Shown here: in pieces, positions 35,664-48,402 of the stretch | Position numbering within the stretch: the stretch's first letter is position 1 | How the letters are laid out: every line of letters begins with the position of its first letter | Origin: Protopterus annectens | Lineage: Eukaryota; Chordata; Ceratodontiformes; Protopteridae | Reading direction: 5' to 3' | Assembly: GCF_019279795.1 (NCBI RefSeq) | Contig: NC_056743.1 | Span: 933,153,007-933,217,006, forward strand | Length of the DNA stretch: 64,000 bases | The notes under the pieces: model-generated | The model's input: the letters and a program-made list of their open reading frames with translations, nothing else | Database searches by the model: none | Told to the model about the DNA's origin: nothing | Translations under genes and position numbers: made by a program

Positions 35664-38600
35664 TCAAAATCATTTTTTGATGCAGAACATGCAAAGGAGG
35701 AAATACAAAGATTTGTCCAACAAAAAGTGAACTATCAAACAGAAGAGGATTCTGATATAGAGAGACCATGCCAGTGAAACATTTTCCAATGTTCTAAAGG
35801 AAAATGCTTGAGAGACATAAAAAAGCACAAGAGTTGACTACAAGAACCAAGATTATGTTGGAAATGAACCAGAGATTGGATTTGGGAGACAAAGAGCAGC
35901 AGGAAGAAAACCAACAACTAAGAAATGGATGAATAAATGTCGGATTACATAGCATTATTCACAACTGAGAAATGTGACAGAACAAGAAATACTGGACTTT
36001 TTGACTTTGTTAAACTTGCAGGAAGGAAAGAGTTAGCTGTAAGTAAATTAAAATTTTGTTCATAACATTATTTTTATAATAGAAGACATACACTGCATGT
36101 TATAAAGTAAACTTTTTCAGTACTTTTTGTGTGTAATAGGGACACTAACGTGAACAGGTATCCCTATTGTTTCCCCTTTCTTTCTTCTGAATTCGTTTTA
36201 AGAAATGTAGGCATTGTAATATACAAAGAGAAGACAGTCTGGGCAAAAGAACGTGATATAAGAAAAATGTATATGCTTTTTCTTACTTTTGCATGGTAGT
36301 GGAAATTATTCAGGAGTTATTACAGAAAATAGAAATTTCTTCTGAAAGTATAACTATAGAGTGGGATAAAATTAAAGTAGAGTTTAAAAATAGAGTAGAA
36401 CAAAGGAAAAGATCTATGGTTAAGAAGTAACAAGAATTATTTTGAGGGACTGACAAAGTTTAAAGTATTGTAGAATGGGGAGAATTTCACAGAAGAAGAA
36501 GTACAATTGCAAAGTGCTAAAGAGAAAATAAGGGACTACATTGATATATGCAAGAGTTTAGAAAGATTGCTGTTAAGCAACAGTTTTTTGATAATAACTC
36601 CAAAGCACAAAAACATTTAGCACAACAACTCAGGCAACAGAAATTAGAAAGGGTTGTTGCCAAGCTTAAGGAGAATATAAAATGGAAAATAACCAGAGGT
36701 CATGTAGGGGTATTAGAAATATGTCAGACAGTTTATGAAAATCTATATAAAAGTAGAGAAATGTGGAAATCAAGAAAAAGAACAAATGGAAATGTTTATG
36801 GATGAATTAATTATGCCAAGGTTAGAGGTAGATGAAGCTCAATTACAAACAGTTAGGATAAGAGTAAAAACAGGATATGAAGAAATTAGATAAAAATTAT
36901 AATGTATAAGCAATCTACAAGAAAGTCCACAGGAATAGGTGGTATTCCTGTGGATGTTTGGAAGCTGGGAGGGAAGAAAGTGATAAAGATCTGGAAGGTT
37001 TTATTTAACAGTATTTTAAAAGGAAGAGAAACACCAACATCCTGGAAGAAAGTGATGGTTGCCGTAATACCTAAAGATTGTAAAGACCCATCAGGTCCAC
37101 CTTCATATAGGCACATTTCAGTTCTAAACCATGATTATAAAGTCTTTATGTCTATAATGGCTAAACTAATGGCAAAGGCGATGTTAAAATTAAAGTGAGG
37201 GGTTCCCCTCGGATAAGTTTTGATTAGAGGAGCCAGGCATGGTGTCCTCTTTACCCTTTGTTATTTGCGTTATATTTAGAATCATTGGTAGAGAAGATAA
37301 ATGACTCAGAAATTCAAGGATATAATTGGTATGGTAGTCAAGAATAGTTGCATTTCTATTTGCAGATGATATTATTTCATATTTGATAAAACCAGAAAAT
37401 GACATTTCAGTGTTGTGGAACATTCTGAGACAGTTTCAAGTCTTTTTGGGATACAAAATTAATGAAAATAAAACGAAGGCAATAGCTGTAAACTATGTAG
37501 CCAAACATGAAATGGTTCAGCAATACCTATATTTATGGGTACATGTTAAAATGAAGTACTTAGGAGTATGCATTAAAATTATTCTATTATGGCAGCTAAG
37601 GATATGTGGGAAGAGACTAAACAAAAGATAATACAAAAGCTGAGAAATCGAAAGCTCTGTTTTATGGTTAGCAAGACACAAGCAGTGAAAATGTTTTTAG
37701 ACTCTCTAGTTATATACACAGGTCAGGCATATTTTTATCAACCAGAAGAGAAGTTGTTGATAGAAATTAGTAAAATGTTGAAGGATTTTATCTGGGAGGG
37801 GAAGAGGGCAAGAGTCTAGAGGGATAAGTTGATCCTTCCAGTAGAACAAGGTTGTTTATGATTACATGATTTGAAAGGGTATTTCAGAGCTACACAGTTA
37901 AGGCTCATATACACAGCACAAGCAGAAAACTACAATTCAAAGTAGAAAGTGATGATGATGAAACGTGAGAAGATCAAGAAACAAGGAGAGTCTGGGATTG
38001 TGGATGCAGATCCTTAAGGAGAATAACAATAACCATACAGAGTATTATACTCATAGAGTACCAGAAAGTATTCTAAGAACTAAGCCAACATGGGGATGAA
38101 GAAAGGAGAGTCTACTAATAGGTATGACTGCAATTAAGGGTAGCTACAATAGATAAGAGAGGCTGGAATTTACCTCAGAAAAGTGGCAAAGGAACCAAGG
38201 TATTGGCAAGCAAATAATGAGAGAGCAAAAGGTAATAAAATCAGAGTATATGCAAAGACAAAGAAATAGAGGGTTTCTAAGTGAAAGACCAGCACTGGTA
38301 GAGGTTTTAATAGAATCTAGAACAGAAGCTTCTGTTAAAAAAAGGGATAATTAGTATGGGATATAAAATATCATATGATAAGTATAGGAATCAATCAGAG
38401 GACATTAGAAAGGAGTGGGATGAGAGACTGGAGAAACAATTCACAAAGAAACAATGAGGCATATATGTATGGCTCCCAAATATGCAACAATGTCTGGAAG
38501 ATTTAGGATCTTTGCTTGGAAGTGTTTGCATAGGTATAGCCCAAGCAGACTACAAATTAGTTTTCCTCAGGTAGGTTGCAAATATTGGAGGTGTTATAGG

Positions 38601-39174
38601 GAAGAAAGAGGTAATTTGCAACATGTTCTCTGGGAGTGTAATGAGTTGGCAGACAAATTCCCTGCAGACTACTCTGTCAGAAATACCAGTTGAGCAAATT
38701 GGTATAACCAAAAAAATTATTTTTTGAGCTGTGAAACAAAATCAGAATTGTCTAGACATAGTAAGGCCTCTCTGGGTTTAATTTTGGTGGCTGCCAAAAA
38801 AACAATTACTAGAAAATGGAAATCAAAGTTTAAACCAACTGTACTAAAAGTTGTGAATATAGTAACAGAGATAAAGGAACTGGAAGTGGGATCTTTACAA
38901 AAGGGTAGGAGCAAATTACATAGAAAAAATAGGAATTGTGGGAACAATACATGCAGAATAATGTCTTGGAGGAGGAATGAGGTTTAACAAAATGCAGGAA
39001 TTATATAGGCTTTGTAGTATTTGACTGACAAATGGCTGGATAGATGATAAGTGATGTATAATGTTTGGAACTGAAAATCTGTCAATGTGATTTGTTTTCG
39101 TTTATGTAAATGTATGATTGCTTATGTCATAAATGATAATTTAATAAAGATGTTTCTTGTTTAAAAATATTATG
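35664..39174 (+). mobile_element. L1-like LINE, 3' part of the outer split copy
   Basis: Resumes at gtcaaaatcat after the inverted L1. It holds the end of ORF1, an inter-ORF segment, a degenerate ORF2 (36,300-38,990), and a 3' end with aataaagatgtttcttg near 39,150. ORF2 pieces are in different frames. Confidence 0.88.
36300..38990 (+). pseudogene. L1 ORF2 reverse transcriptase and C-terminus (broken)
   Basis: Pieces in order: 36,548-36,805 (pre-RT, KAQKHLAQQLRQQKLERVVA); 36,902-37,198 (RT, STGIGGIPVDVWK, VMVAVIPKDCKDPSGPPSYR, ISVLNHDYKVF); about 37,355-37,631 (LFADDI-like, then LGYKINENKTKA, and MKYLGVCIK); 37,589-37,819 (FIWEGKRARV); 38,454-38,693 (FRIFAWKCLHRY, CKYWRCYREERG); 38,724-38,987 (LVAAKKTITRKWK). 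The endonuclease is not recognisable. Confidence 0.87.
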
Positions 39175-40169
39175 TGGAGAGGCAAGTTTCCTTATACAGT
39201 AAAACAAACCATGATGACCTCAAAACAGCTATTGAGTGGTGAGAAATTGAAATTATGGCTTAATATGCACTTGCCTTTTGGTTATAAAAATATCTGCATT
39301 TTAGGAGAAGTGAGTTGAGGCTCTGGAAATACAGAAATGCTAGACTTATGTCATACCTCTCTACTGTACCAAATTCCTTGGTATTTCCTTGTTTAGGGTT
39401 CAAAATAATAGGATGCAATAAATTCCCAATTGGCCCCTTTAAATCCTGATTTGGTGGATAGCTGTAAATTCACACTAGCAATGGAAAAAAATGATCCGGA
39501 CATGCTTAAAACATTTTTAAGGACTTTAGGACTAAAAACAAAACAGGATTGTGCTATATACAGACTTGGATGTTAGAAGACAGAGCATATCATTGTGTAT
39601 AGCCATACTTTGACAATACGTGAATCATTTTTTGTGTAATTATATTATGAGCTAATACTGTCATATCCTGTACATCTTTATGTGGACTGTCTTTTTGGCC
39701 AGGTAGGAAGTAGGCACAGGATTCTTTTCAGTGGTGAGCCACACAGGAACTTGGTTTGATTAACACAGCTTTATTGTCATGCCCACTGCTTTGCTGTGCC
39801 AAGCGTAGCATTCTTTTCTCTTTTTTTTTTGACTTCGGAAAACAAGTACATCGAGAGTAAAGAGCTATTCAATTACCCGGGATAGTCCACTCTAGAATGT
39901 AATAACTGTCTATAACTCATGAATATTCTACATCTCCTTACTATCCTACTCCTCTTACATTTAAAATAAATTAGAAAGAATAAGTTAGAATGCTCTTATT
40001 TTGAATGTATATTTTGCTTCATTGTTTAGTTAAGTGTTTTGTAACCTGTGTTTTGGAGCTTTTCTCCCAGACCTCCATGAAAATGGACATGCATCGTCAA
40101 CAAATGTAAAATAAAATAAATAAAATAAAATAAAATAAAACTATTATAAAAATACATTTCTGACTACAT
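39175..40169. other. No gene seen; contains (TAAAA)n
   Basis: Non-coding. A short (AAATA)n stretch occurs at about 40,107-40,140. A catacctctctactg motif at 39,351 recalls the MITE terminus, but no matching body or second end was found. Confidence 0.55.
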
Positions 40170-40276
40170 ATAGGTTCATAGGTTTATACTAGGCTATCTG
40201 CCCTAAGGCATTTATAAGCCTAGCCCAGAGTTTTTGTGGCTTACGCCACCCCTTATGTTAAAAAATACTGTGCCCA

Positions 40277-43107
40277 TTAGTTTGTTGTGCCTCTGTCCAG
40301 CAGTGACACAGAGATGATTCCTGGGGTAAACCTATGATCTCCCATCCACCGGTCAAGATTTCTCTTGAACAGAGCCAGCGAGGTGCTCTGCCTCACATGG
40401 ACCGGGATTTTATTCCACAACATAGGGAGTCTTTGGGTGACAAATCTATCCCTCCAGCATGTCCTATTTATATCCGTGATAAGGTTTAAGTCACTTGCTC
40501 TAGTGGATCTGGTAGATTTGGATTTTTTGAGGTGGAGCATGCCCATTAATTCCGGGTTGGACATGGCCTTGTATGTCAGGCACAGGTCACCTCTGAGCAG
40601 ACGGTATGCGACTGAATAGAGCTGGAGTTTCTTCAGTCTGGCAGCATATGACAGATTTTGGAGACCCTTTATCCTTTTGGTGAGGAACTTTTGGGGTCTC
40701 TCCAATTGCTGCAGGTGTCGGGTGAGATACATCCCGAATGGGGCATTGTACTCGATCATTGGTCTGATAAGTGAAGAGTACAGGGGAACAGTAACCTCAC
40801 TTGATCTGGATGTGAATCCCTTCATGATCAGGTGGGCAATGTAGAAGGTTTTTCTAACCACTTTAGCAATGTGAGTGTCAAAAGAAAGGCCACTGTCAAC
40901 CTGGGTCCCCAGGTCCCTGATAACCTCTTCTGTGCTTAGTGGATTGCCACCTATATGGTAGCTTGGGGTTACCTTGTTTTTCCCGAAGGGTATGACTATA
41001 CATTTTTGGCATTTAACTTCAGGCCATGGCTCTGGCACCAGCTATCAGTTTCCGTGAGACCCCTCTGAAGGATATCTGTGTCCGATGTACTTTCCACTAT
41101 GGCTCCCAGTTTGCAGTCATCTGCAGACTTTGTCAGCCATAGTCCTCCTATGTTAGCCTGTACTTCTGAGAAGTAGATGCCGAACAACACGGGGCCAAGG
41201 ACTGAGCCCTGTGGGACAACACTTGTGACTGGCTTGGAGTCTGACATGGTGCCAGCTACTCTAACCCTGTGGGTTCTGTCCTTTAGCCAGTTTGCAACCC
41301 ATCTTGTGACATATGGGTTTACATTTAAGCTGGTAAGTTTCTCTATAATACCTGAGTGGGGTATTGTGTCGAAAGCTTTTGCAAGGTCAAGGTAGGCTGT
41401 ATGGACTGCCTTTCCCTCATCAATGGCCTTGGTGACTGTTTTGAAGAAGTTGACCAAGTTCAAAAGGCATGATCTGCCCTTGACAAAGCCAAACTAGGTC
41501 GGGTCCAATGTCTGCAAGTCCCCTATGTCTTTGTTTATGAGTTCCATTATGATCCTCTCCATAGCTTTGCAGACCAGGCTTGTTAAGCTTATGGGGTGGT
41601 AATTACCAGGGTCTGTAGAGGCACCGCCTTTGTGGAGTGGGACCACAGTTGCCGTACGCCACTCCTTGGGCACGTATCCTGTGGTAAGGCTAAGATTAAA
41701 CAGCTGCCTTATGTGCGGGTTTAGTTCCTCATTGAGTTCGTGTAGCACACAGCCGGGGACACCATCTGGTCCCATTGATGCTGTGTTTTTAGCTTTAGAG
41801 AGAGCAGCTTTCACCTGCGCATTGGAGATGTCTGGGAGGCTGCACTCCGCTGGGATAGTTATCTCTCCTTTTGGGGGGGGGGGGGTGAAGTTTGCACTGA
41901 ACCTGTCTGCCAGTATGTTGGCAATGTCTGTGGGTTCAGTGATTTTTGTATCATTTTGGACTAATTCTGAGCATATCTGGGAGTTTCCACCCAGGTTTCT
42001 AACATAGCTGAAGAAGGCCTTATGATTGTCTTTTGAATCTATGGCAATTTTTCTCTCAAAGTTGGCCTTGGATGATTTTATGAGTGCTCGTATTGTTTTA
42101 CTAATAATGATCAAAGGTGTCTTCTCTTTTATGGATTTTGCTATATCATGTAACAGCTTTCTCCTCTTATTGTAAAGTTTGTTTATGGCTGGGGTCCACC
42201 AGACTGGATGTTTGCCCTTGGTGGAAAGAGTCTTGGTTTTATTAGGGATTGCCTGATCCATGCAGTCCTGGAGGTGTTCGTAGAAGGCATTTGTAAGGGC
42301 TTCCACAGCTTGGGTTGTGGTTTCCACTGGCTCGGGGGCCTTGAAGGATACCACACCAGTCTTGAGTAGTGTGAAGTCTGCTTTAGAGAAGTTCTTCACT
42401 GTGGTCTTTTTTGTTTGGGGTGGGGGCGGGATGTGGATATCGAGTGAGATTAGTTTATGATCTGATCTCACCAATGAGGGATATACTTCCGGTGTGGAGC
42501 ATTTTGTCCCCATGTTTGTGATGATGAGATCTAGTATATTTTCTCCTCTTGTGGGAACGGTGACTAGTTGTTCCATGGCATTTGAATTTATGAACTCCAG
42601 GAACCTTTGGGCTAGAAAGTTTGGGCTTGAGTAATGTTCCCAGTCTATATTCGGGTAGTTGAAGTCACCCAATATAATGGTGTTTGGAGATACATTTATA
42701 CCCTCCAGTGTCTTCAGGAAGGCTGTGTGGGGTTCCTGAGTTTGAGAGGGTGGCCTGTAGCATGCTACAAATTGTAGAGCAGTTTTGCCTATGGTTAATT
42801 GCACCTGGATGGTTTCCGATGCTTCGTGCGTTGCCACCAACCTGGAGGTGTGGGTATCCTTGATGAATATGGATACACCCCCTCCTTTTGTGGTGTGGTC
42901 TGGGATTTGGGGCCGGAACGCATGATATGAGGTAAAACCTGATAGTGCCGGGGTGGTCTCAGGAGCCTTGAACCAGGTTTCAGTCACAGCACAGACATCG
43001 ATGTTATCCATACTGAGAAGGGCCTCGAGTGCGTGCATTTTGAGATTTAGACTTCTGGCATTGAGCAGCATTACCCTTAGTTTCTTCCCATTTTTGTTTT
43101 CTAGCAT
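40277..43107 (-). pseudogene. CR1 ORF2: endonuclease and reverse transcriptase, copy A
   Basis: Endonuclease residues 1-230 show LLNARSLNL, TETWFKAPE, LGDFNYPNIDWE, ENILDLIIT and SDHKLISL. RT motifs follow: ASMGPDGVPG, YHPISLTSLVCKAMERII, LDLAKAFDTIPH, VPQGSVLGPVLFGIY and SADDCKLG, where Phe of FADD is Ser. The C-terminal domain is complete to 40,277. Disruptions seen: TAG at 41,494-41,496 (Gln codon in copy B) and a one-base deletion at about 41,000. Otherwise open over about 940 codons. Confidence 0.94.
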
Positions 43108-44059
43108 GGTAGGTTTAGAATTTGAGCCTTGCCTAAAAAAGGCACTATGGGGGTGGCAAGAGCCTTAGCCAATATCCGGAATCCCAGGTGTGACAGGTGC
43201 AAGCCGTCCCTTGCGAAGCAGCGTGGCTTGTCAAGCATGTCATCCCAGGCAGACAGACACTGGATCCCCTTTGAATGACACCAGAAATTAAGCCAATTAT
43301 TAAAGCTGATCATCTTGTCTCTATGTTGTGGCATCATTCTTGGTGAAGGAAGGATGCTGCTCAGGGTCAGGGTCATACCTGCCTGGGCTACATAATCAGA
43401 GAGCTCCTCTATGTCTCTTTTCATGTAGTCCAGGGAGGTACATCTCAGGTCGTTCACACCAGCATGGACAATGACTGTGTCATATTTCTACTTGCTGTGG
43501 AGTGACCCAAGTGCTTGTGTTATGTGGCGGATTCTAGCGCCCGATAGGCAGCTTACTGTGACCCTCTCCTTGTTCAGCCTGGTGAGTGGGACGTCAGTGT
43601 GTCTGACTATGGAGTCACCTATGACAAGTATGTTTGGTGTTGTATTTGGCCTTAAGGGCTGTGACTGCTTTGCACACTGATTTTGTGTTTTATGTGTTGC
43701 CTGTGGTGTGTCATGAGGTGGCAGTTGCTTGGATGTCTGCTTTGGAGGCCTCTGCTGTTTAGGTAAATTTTGCTCAGAGCCTCCGAGTATGTCTTTGTGT
43801 GTTTATGTGTTTGATTCATTGTTGTGATAGCTTTATGTGAGACTGGTTTTGTGGTGTGTGTAGTTGCCTTCTCCTCCTGTCTGGTCTTGCCAGTCCTGAG
43901 TTGAGAGAGCTCAGCCTCCAGTTTGGCTAAATAGCTGCATCTCTCGCAAGTATTTGTGTTATGTGGGAGGAGGAGAGGGTTGTCTGTGTACATGAGGCAA
44001 TTGTAACATTGCCTCAATATTCCCAGATTCACCAACTGGACAGGAGAAAACGCCAGCAT
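43101..44059 (-). pseudogene. CR1 ORF1: Cys-rich N-terminus and SGNH esterase, copy A
   Basis: The N-terminal part (43,652-44,059) has paired Cys motifs CYNC and CERC followed by a short helix (LAKLEAELSQL). The esterase part follows: GDS-type box, GVND (43,450-43,460 region), and the Asp-His box DGLHLSHLG. A single TAG at 43,488-43,490 interrupts it, where copy B has a Tyr codon. The 3' end overlaps the ORF2 start in ATGCTAG. Confidence 0.9.
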
Positions 44060-44300
44060 CTGGCCCTTCGACGTGCTAGAGAAATTAAGAAGTTTGGGGT
44101 GTAACTGAATGAGAGAGGACGTAGTAAGGAAGTGGGTACTCCTGGGGGGGGGGGTCGCTAGTGAGGGACTTTGTATAATACAGAAGTGCTAAGCCTGAAA
44201 AGAAGATGCTTGTAAGACAAGTGCTGAGCTTTTTTTTTTTTTTTTTTGGAGAAAAAAAAAAGCTTTTTAGGAACAAGTGCTGAGCTTTTTAGTTAAGGGA

Positions 44301-45644
44301 TATACTGTTTAGATTACTAGTAGAGCAGTTCGTGTGTACATCTGCCATGATACAAAATAAATAGTATATAGACAACTGAAAGGTATGACACAATCAGGAT
44401 TGATTAAATTAAATCTTTAAGTCACATTTCTCACTTTTCTGGTTGCCAGTTAAAGTGAACAAAGACTAGTCCTGATTTGGGACTTTTATCCCGTATTATT
44501 TTCTTTGTATATTTCTTACCGAAAGATGAAAGCCAATTTCCTAAGTAACTCTTGCAATCCAGGAACTGATATTTTTGACACATTACTCCAGTAAACTAGC
44601 AAAATATCCAGGAAAATAGAAGGACAAAGATAAGTGATGTACCAATTAATTAAGACAGTGAGAGACAGACATTTACTGCTGTTGTACCACCCATTCCACG
44701 TATGGTACGTAGCAGCAATCAAATCACCAACCCTTCAGACTGATATACACATAGCTGACAGAAGTTCCTGGGCTGACTCGCTTACTTGGTAAACAAACGA
44801 GAAAGAAAGAAAGAAACTGGGTAATCACAGGGAAAAAAAGGCATGCCTGACTCATACATGGGACTACAGATTTAACTTCTCCTTGTCATTTGTGGGCCAT
44901 GGCAGACATTCAGCATGTAAGTAAAATGCACAACAATGCACACTTTAGCCAAGAGTAAGACAGAGTGGCATAATCAAATATGATGCAGGCCATAAAGTTA
45001 TACATCCCCACTGCACAAAGCAAGGACACTCGGTAAGGAATCATTGCAGTTCAGGCACACTTCTATACAAAAATGTCTGAGTGACCACTCAAATGACTTG
45101 ATCCACAGAGTCCAAATTAAGGTTAACTTAATTGCTAGCTTTTCTCTATCAAAAATATAGATTTCCTGTTCTTGATTGTAGGCGTAGTTCTGAAAAGAAT
45201 AATTAAATTGCTTTCCACTTGCCCTTGTTTAGTCAGGTCTTTTGATTATTTCCCATATGCATTCTGCTAGCTGGTCCCAAGCACTTTTATTACCTATAAT
45301 AACGCTGTGGTATAACATGACCTTTTTTCAAAATTACATTTTCTGCTCTTTGGACCTCACTCAGCATTAGTATTTTCAATTAGCCCTTGTTCTGCAACAA
45401 AAATATTTGTAATTCCTTGTTCATTTAGCACTGTCTACTATTGCTGAAGTGAAAATGGAAGGAAAGTTTACTTCACTACCACCCCTTTAAAGAGCAGCAG
45501 CCTTCACAACAGATGTCCATGTTTTCTCTCTGTCCATTTCAGTCCACTGTGTGTGTGTTTGAGATATTGTGAGTGTTATGTCTGTATATACATCTTTGTG
45601 TATCTCTGTGCACAGATGTGGATATGTGTGCATCTGTATGCATA

Positions 45645-45648
<4 letters not shown>
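44301..45648. other. No gene seen (intronic)
   Basis: No recognised repeats or coding signal. Confidence 0.55.

Positions 45649-45716
<68 letters not shown>
45649..45716. repeat. (GT)n microsatellite with degenerate TG-rich flanks
   Basis: Pure GT core. TG-rich degenerate sequence extends from about 45,548 to 45,940. Confidence 0.97.
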
Positions 45717-45719
<3 letters not shown>

Positions 45720-46615
45720 CTGTGTGGGGGGTTTATATAAATGTCTATATGTGTGCATGTCTGTGCTTCTGTATGTGCCTGTATGTGCCTGTATGTGCCT
45801 GTTTGTGCGTATGTGTGTATGGGTGTGTGTTGTGTGTGCTCACATCTGCGTGTGCTTGGGAACAGATATGGCTGTCTATGTGTCAGTATATGTGTGTGTA
45901 TGTTTGTTGGTATATCTCTGTGTCTGTTTGTTTTTCTGTGGGATCATGTAGTTATACTCCACACAATCAGCATAGTTCTGTAACCTGCTGTCTAGTTTAT
46001 TACATGCAGTATGGGATTTTGATGCCAGTCTGAGCAGTATTTTTCCTTGTGGTATCACGTGCCTGCTGTTGTCAGCAGAGTGGTCCCACGTGTGCAGGAC
46101 TTTTATGGATGTTTTCCCTATAAACTCTAATGTGTCAAAGAGATGCACAACAAGGTTCAGAACCCTGCAGCATGTACTTTGCATCACATAGCCAGACAAA
46201 GTAACTTTGTGTAATTTAACAGACTATACTGTGTACGTTCACAGACATTTGGGGAGGAGATGAGATCATCCCATCTTTACTTTGTAAGCATGTTCAGGCT
46301 CAGTGTAGAAAAAAAACAGATCTGTTACTTACCATAAAGTTGACGATCATTTCTTGCAGTAATCACTACACTGCAGAAGCAGCTAGGGGCATGTTCGCTT
46401 AATGTGTGCTTGTTGATTATACTAAAAACAGACCCTCTTTCCTTCTTAATATTACATAACAGTAACAGCAGACATTGCAAAGACAGCTCTTATCACCATC
46501 CAATGCATACATTTGATTGTGATTTGTTTTTGAATTTTAGATGACCTAGTTATACTCCACATGAAGAATGTGCACTCAGTCATGCTTATGTGTATGCGTG
46601 TGTTTGTGTGTCTAT

Positions 46616-46617
<2 letters not shown>

Positions 46618-46701
<84 letters not shown>

Positions 46702-46708
46702 GTGTGTA
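46618..46708. repeat. (GT)n microsatellite
   Basis: GT tract of about 90 bases, ending gcgtgtgtgtgtatatata. Confidence 0.97.
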
Positions 46709-47279
46709 TATATACGTGTGTTGTAAGAGGCATCACTACTTTCAGAACTTGTCTGTTCTTCAATTTGTGTTTGAATATTGGTATCCCACAATTTCAATGG
46801 AGTGGGTGTGGTTGCATAATTATGTATGCACATTTTATGTTAAATCAGTGTCCAGATTTTTGGCAAGTTGTACATATTTTTCATGGGCCTTTGTCCAGAT
46901 AGTTGATGTTTCAAAGATGAGAGATATGGCTTATGTTCTGGGAGTACCTGAGAAGTGGTGTAGGGTAGGGTACTTGAAACAAAAATATACAGTAGCTCAT
47001 TTTAAATGAACATTGAGGTTGTAATTTGAAGGCATGTTGAGTACAGTAAGAATTCTATGTCTAAAATGAATTGAAGGGAAATATGTAGTCACACTGGTAT
47101 TATTATTGATGGAGGGTGCAGGCTACCTGCTATTGACTATGATTTTAGTAAATTTGGCATTTACAGCACTAAGAAAACTTAAAAACAAAGCGCTGTACAA
47201 AAAGAAGAAAAATCAAGTAAGGGACATAGGATGAGAAGCAGATATTCAAAGCTGGTAATATTTATGCAAGTTGCTAAGA

Positions 47280-47700
47280 TATGTTATTAATCCACAATGT
47301 TCGCTTGGAAGTGTTTACACAACTTTTTAGTACTCCAGCAAGGTTGTGAAGGATGTACCTCCAGAAGATCCAACATGCCAGAATTGTGATACAGGAGCTT
47401 ACATGACAATGGAGTATATCTTCTGGTCCTGTCAAGAGACTCAGTACATTCAAATTTGAGTGGCAAATACTATTAGCAGAATTGCTAGATAAGGCAATAA
47501 CAATTACCAAGTTACTATTGTTGCTAAGAGATGGCAAATGAACATACCTGATGAAAACTGAACAAACATTATTAAATCTGATTATGACAGCAATAACTAA
47601 TACGTGGAAATCTAAACTTGAAGCAATAATTGCTGAAGTAATAGTTACTGTCAATGAAGTGCAGAAGAGCAAAAACAGACCTGCAAAGCAATACTCTTGA
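47280..47700 (+). mobile_element. Remnant of an L1-type ORF2 C-terminus
   Basis: Degenerate frames show FAWKCLHNFL, then a finger region CQNCDTGAYMTMEYIFWSC. This matches the W/C-H..C..C...H..W.C motif at the end of L1 ORF2. It is a different lineage from the L1 at 27.8-39.2 kb and heavily mutated. Confidence 0.6.
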
Positions 47701-47968
47701 CGTGAGTTTGTATTTAGATGGCTGCCATGGTATACATATAAGGATACACTGTAGTGAAACTTGGAATAAAGTCAACCCTGGCAGACACAGTAGTCAAAAG
47801 TTCTCTTTGTATGTTGCTATGATGTTTTGTTGTTGAGAATTTCTTAATGAGATTAACAGTGTGAAACTTTTGTCACCCCTGCAAAGGATTAGATCCTATA
47901 GACTAGAAATGTGAGTGGAAGCATAAAGTGAAGGGAATGAATAATGAAATTATTGTCATCTGAATGTA

Positions 47969-48202
47969 GTACTGTGGTGGTGGTGCTGCAGTAGCGTTGT
48001 TGCCTCACAGTAAGACATTGTCCTGTTTGATTCTCAGCTAGAGCGTCTTCTGTGTGGAGACATGCGTGAATGGGCATACCTTCATTGAAGGTTGTGCGTC
48101 AGGGCCGGCAACTCGGCACGTAAAAATCTACTGCCAATCATTGGCGGACCGGAGTTCCGCTGTGGCGACCCCTAACCGGGAAAAGCTGAAAGACACAACA
48201 AC
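47969..48202 (+). mobile_element. tRNA-derived SINE with an RTE-type 3' tail
   Basis: A perfect 17-bp target duplication, ATTGTCATCTGAATGTA, flanks it (47,952-47,968 and 48,203-48,219). The head (gtggtgctgcagtagcgttg, cctcacagtaag, B-box-like tttgattctcag) is tRNA-like. The 3' part, ccgctgtggcgacccctaac then cgggaaaagctgaaag, matches the 3' end of the RTE element at 58,013. Confidence 0.9.
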
Positions 48203-48402
48203 ATTGTCATCTGAATGTACCCTATGGAAGTTTGTAACATCGTCATGAATTAAAAGTGATTTACATGTGATGCCAGACAGATGTGGGATATCAACAGATA
48301 AGATGAATGAAATGAATATGTGTTTCTTTCTGTGCTACTCTTTTCTTTTGTCTTCAGGTTCATGATTTATTTAAAGTTTGTGATTACATTCATGCTTCTC
48401 AG

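Larger units (their letters stand above)
40170..44300 (-). mobile_element. CR1-like LINE copy A, nearly complete
   Basis: Right to left: a 5' untranslated region (to about 44,300, uncertain), ORF1 (44,059-43,101), ORF2 (43,107-40,277), and a 3' tail with aggttcataggtttatacta. Only a few disabling changes are visible, so it is a young copy. CR1 elements copy by target-primed reverse transcription; the short terminal octamer repeats replace a poly-A tail. Confidence 0.94.

Noticed and set aside
39349..39370. Another CATACC-family MITE
   Set aside because: Only the first 15 bases match. The body differs and no second terminus was found.
39680..40080. Possible LTR
   Set aside because: A polyadenylation-like signal was seen, but there is no second LTR, primer site or coding region.
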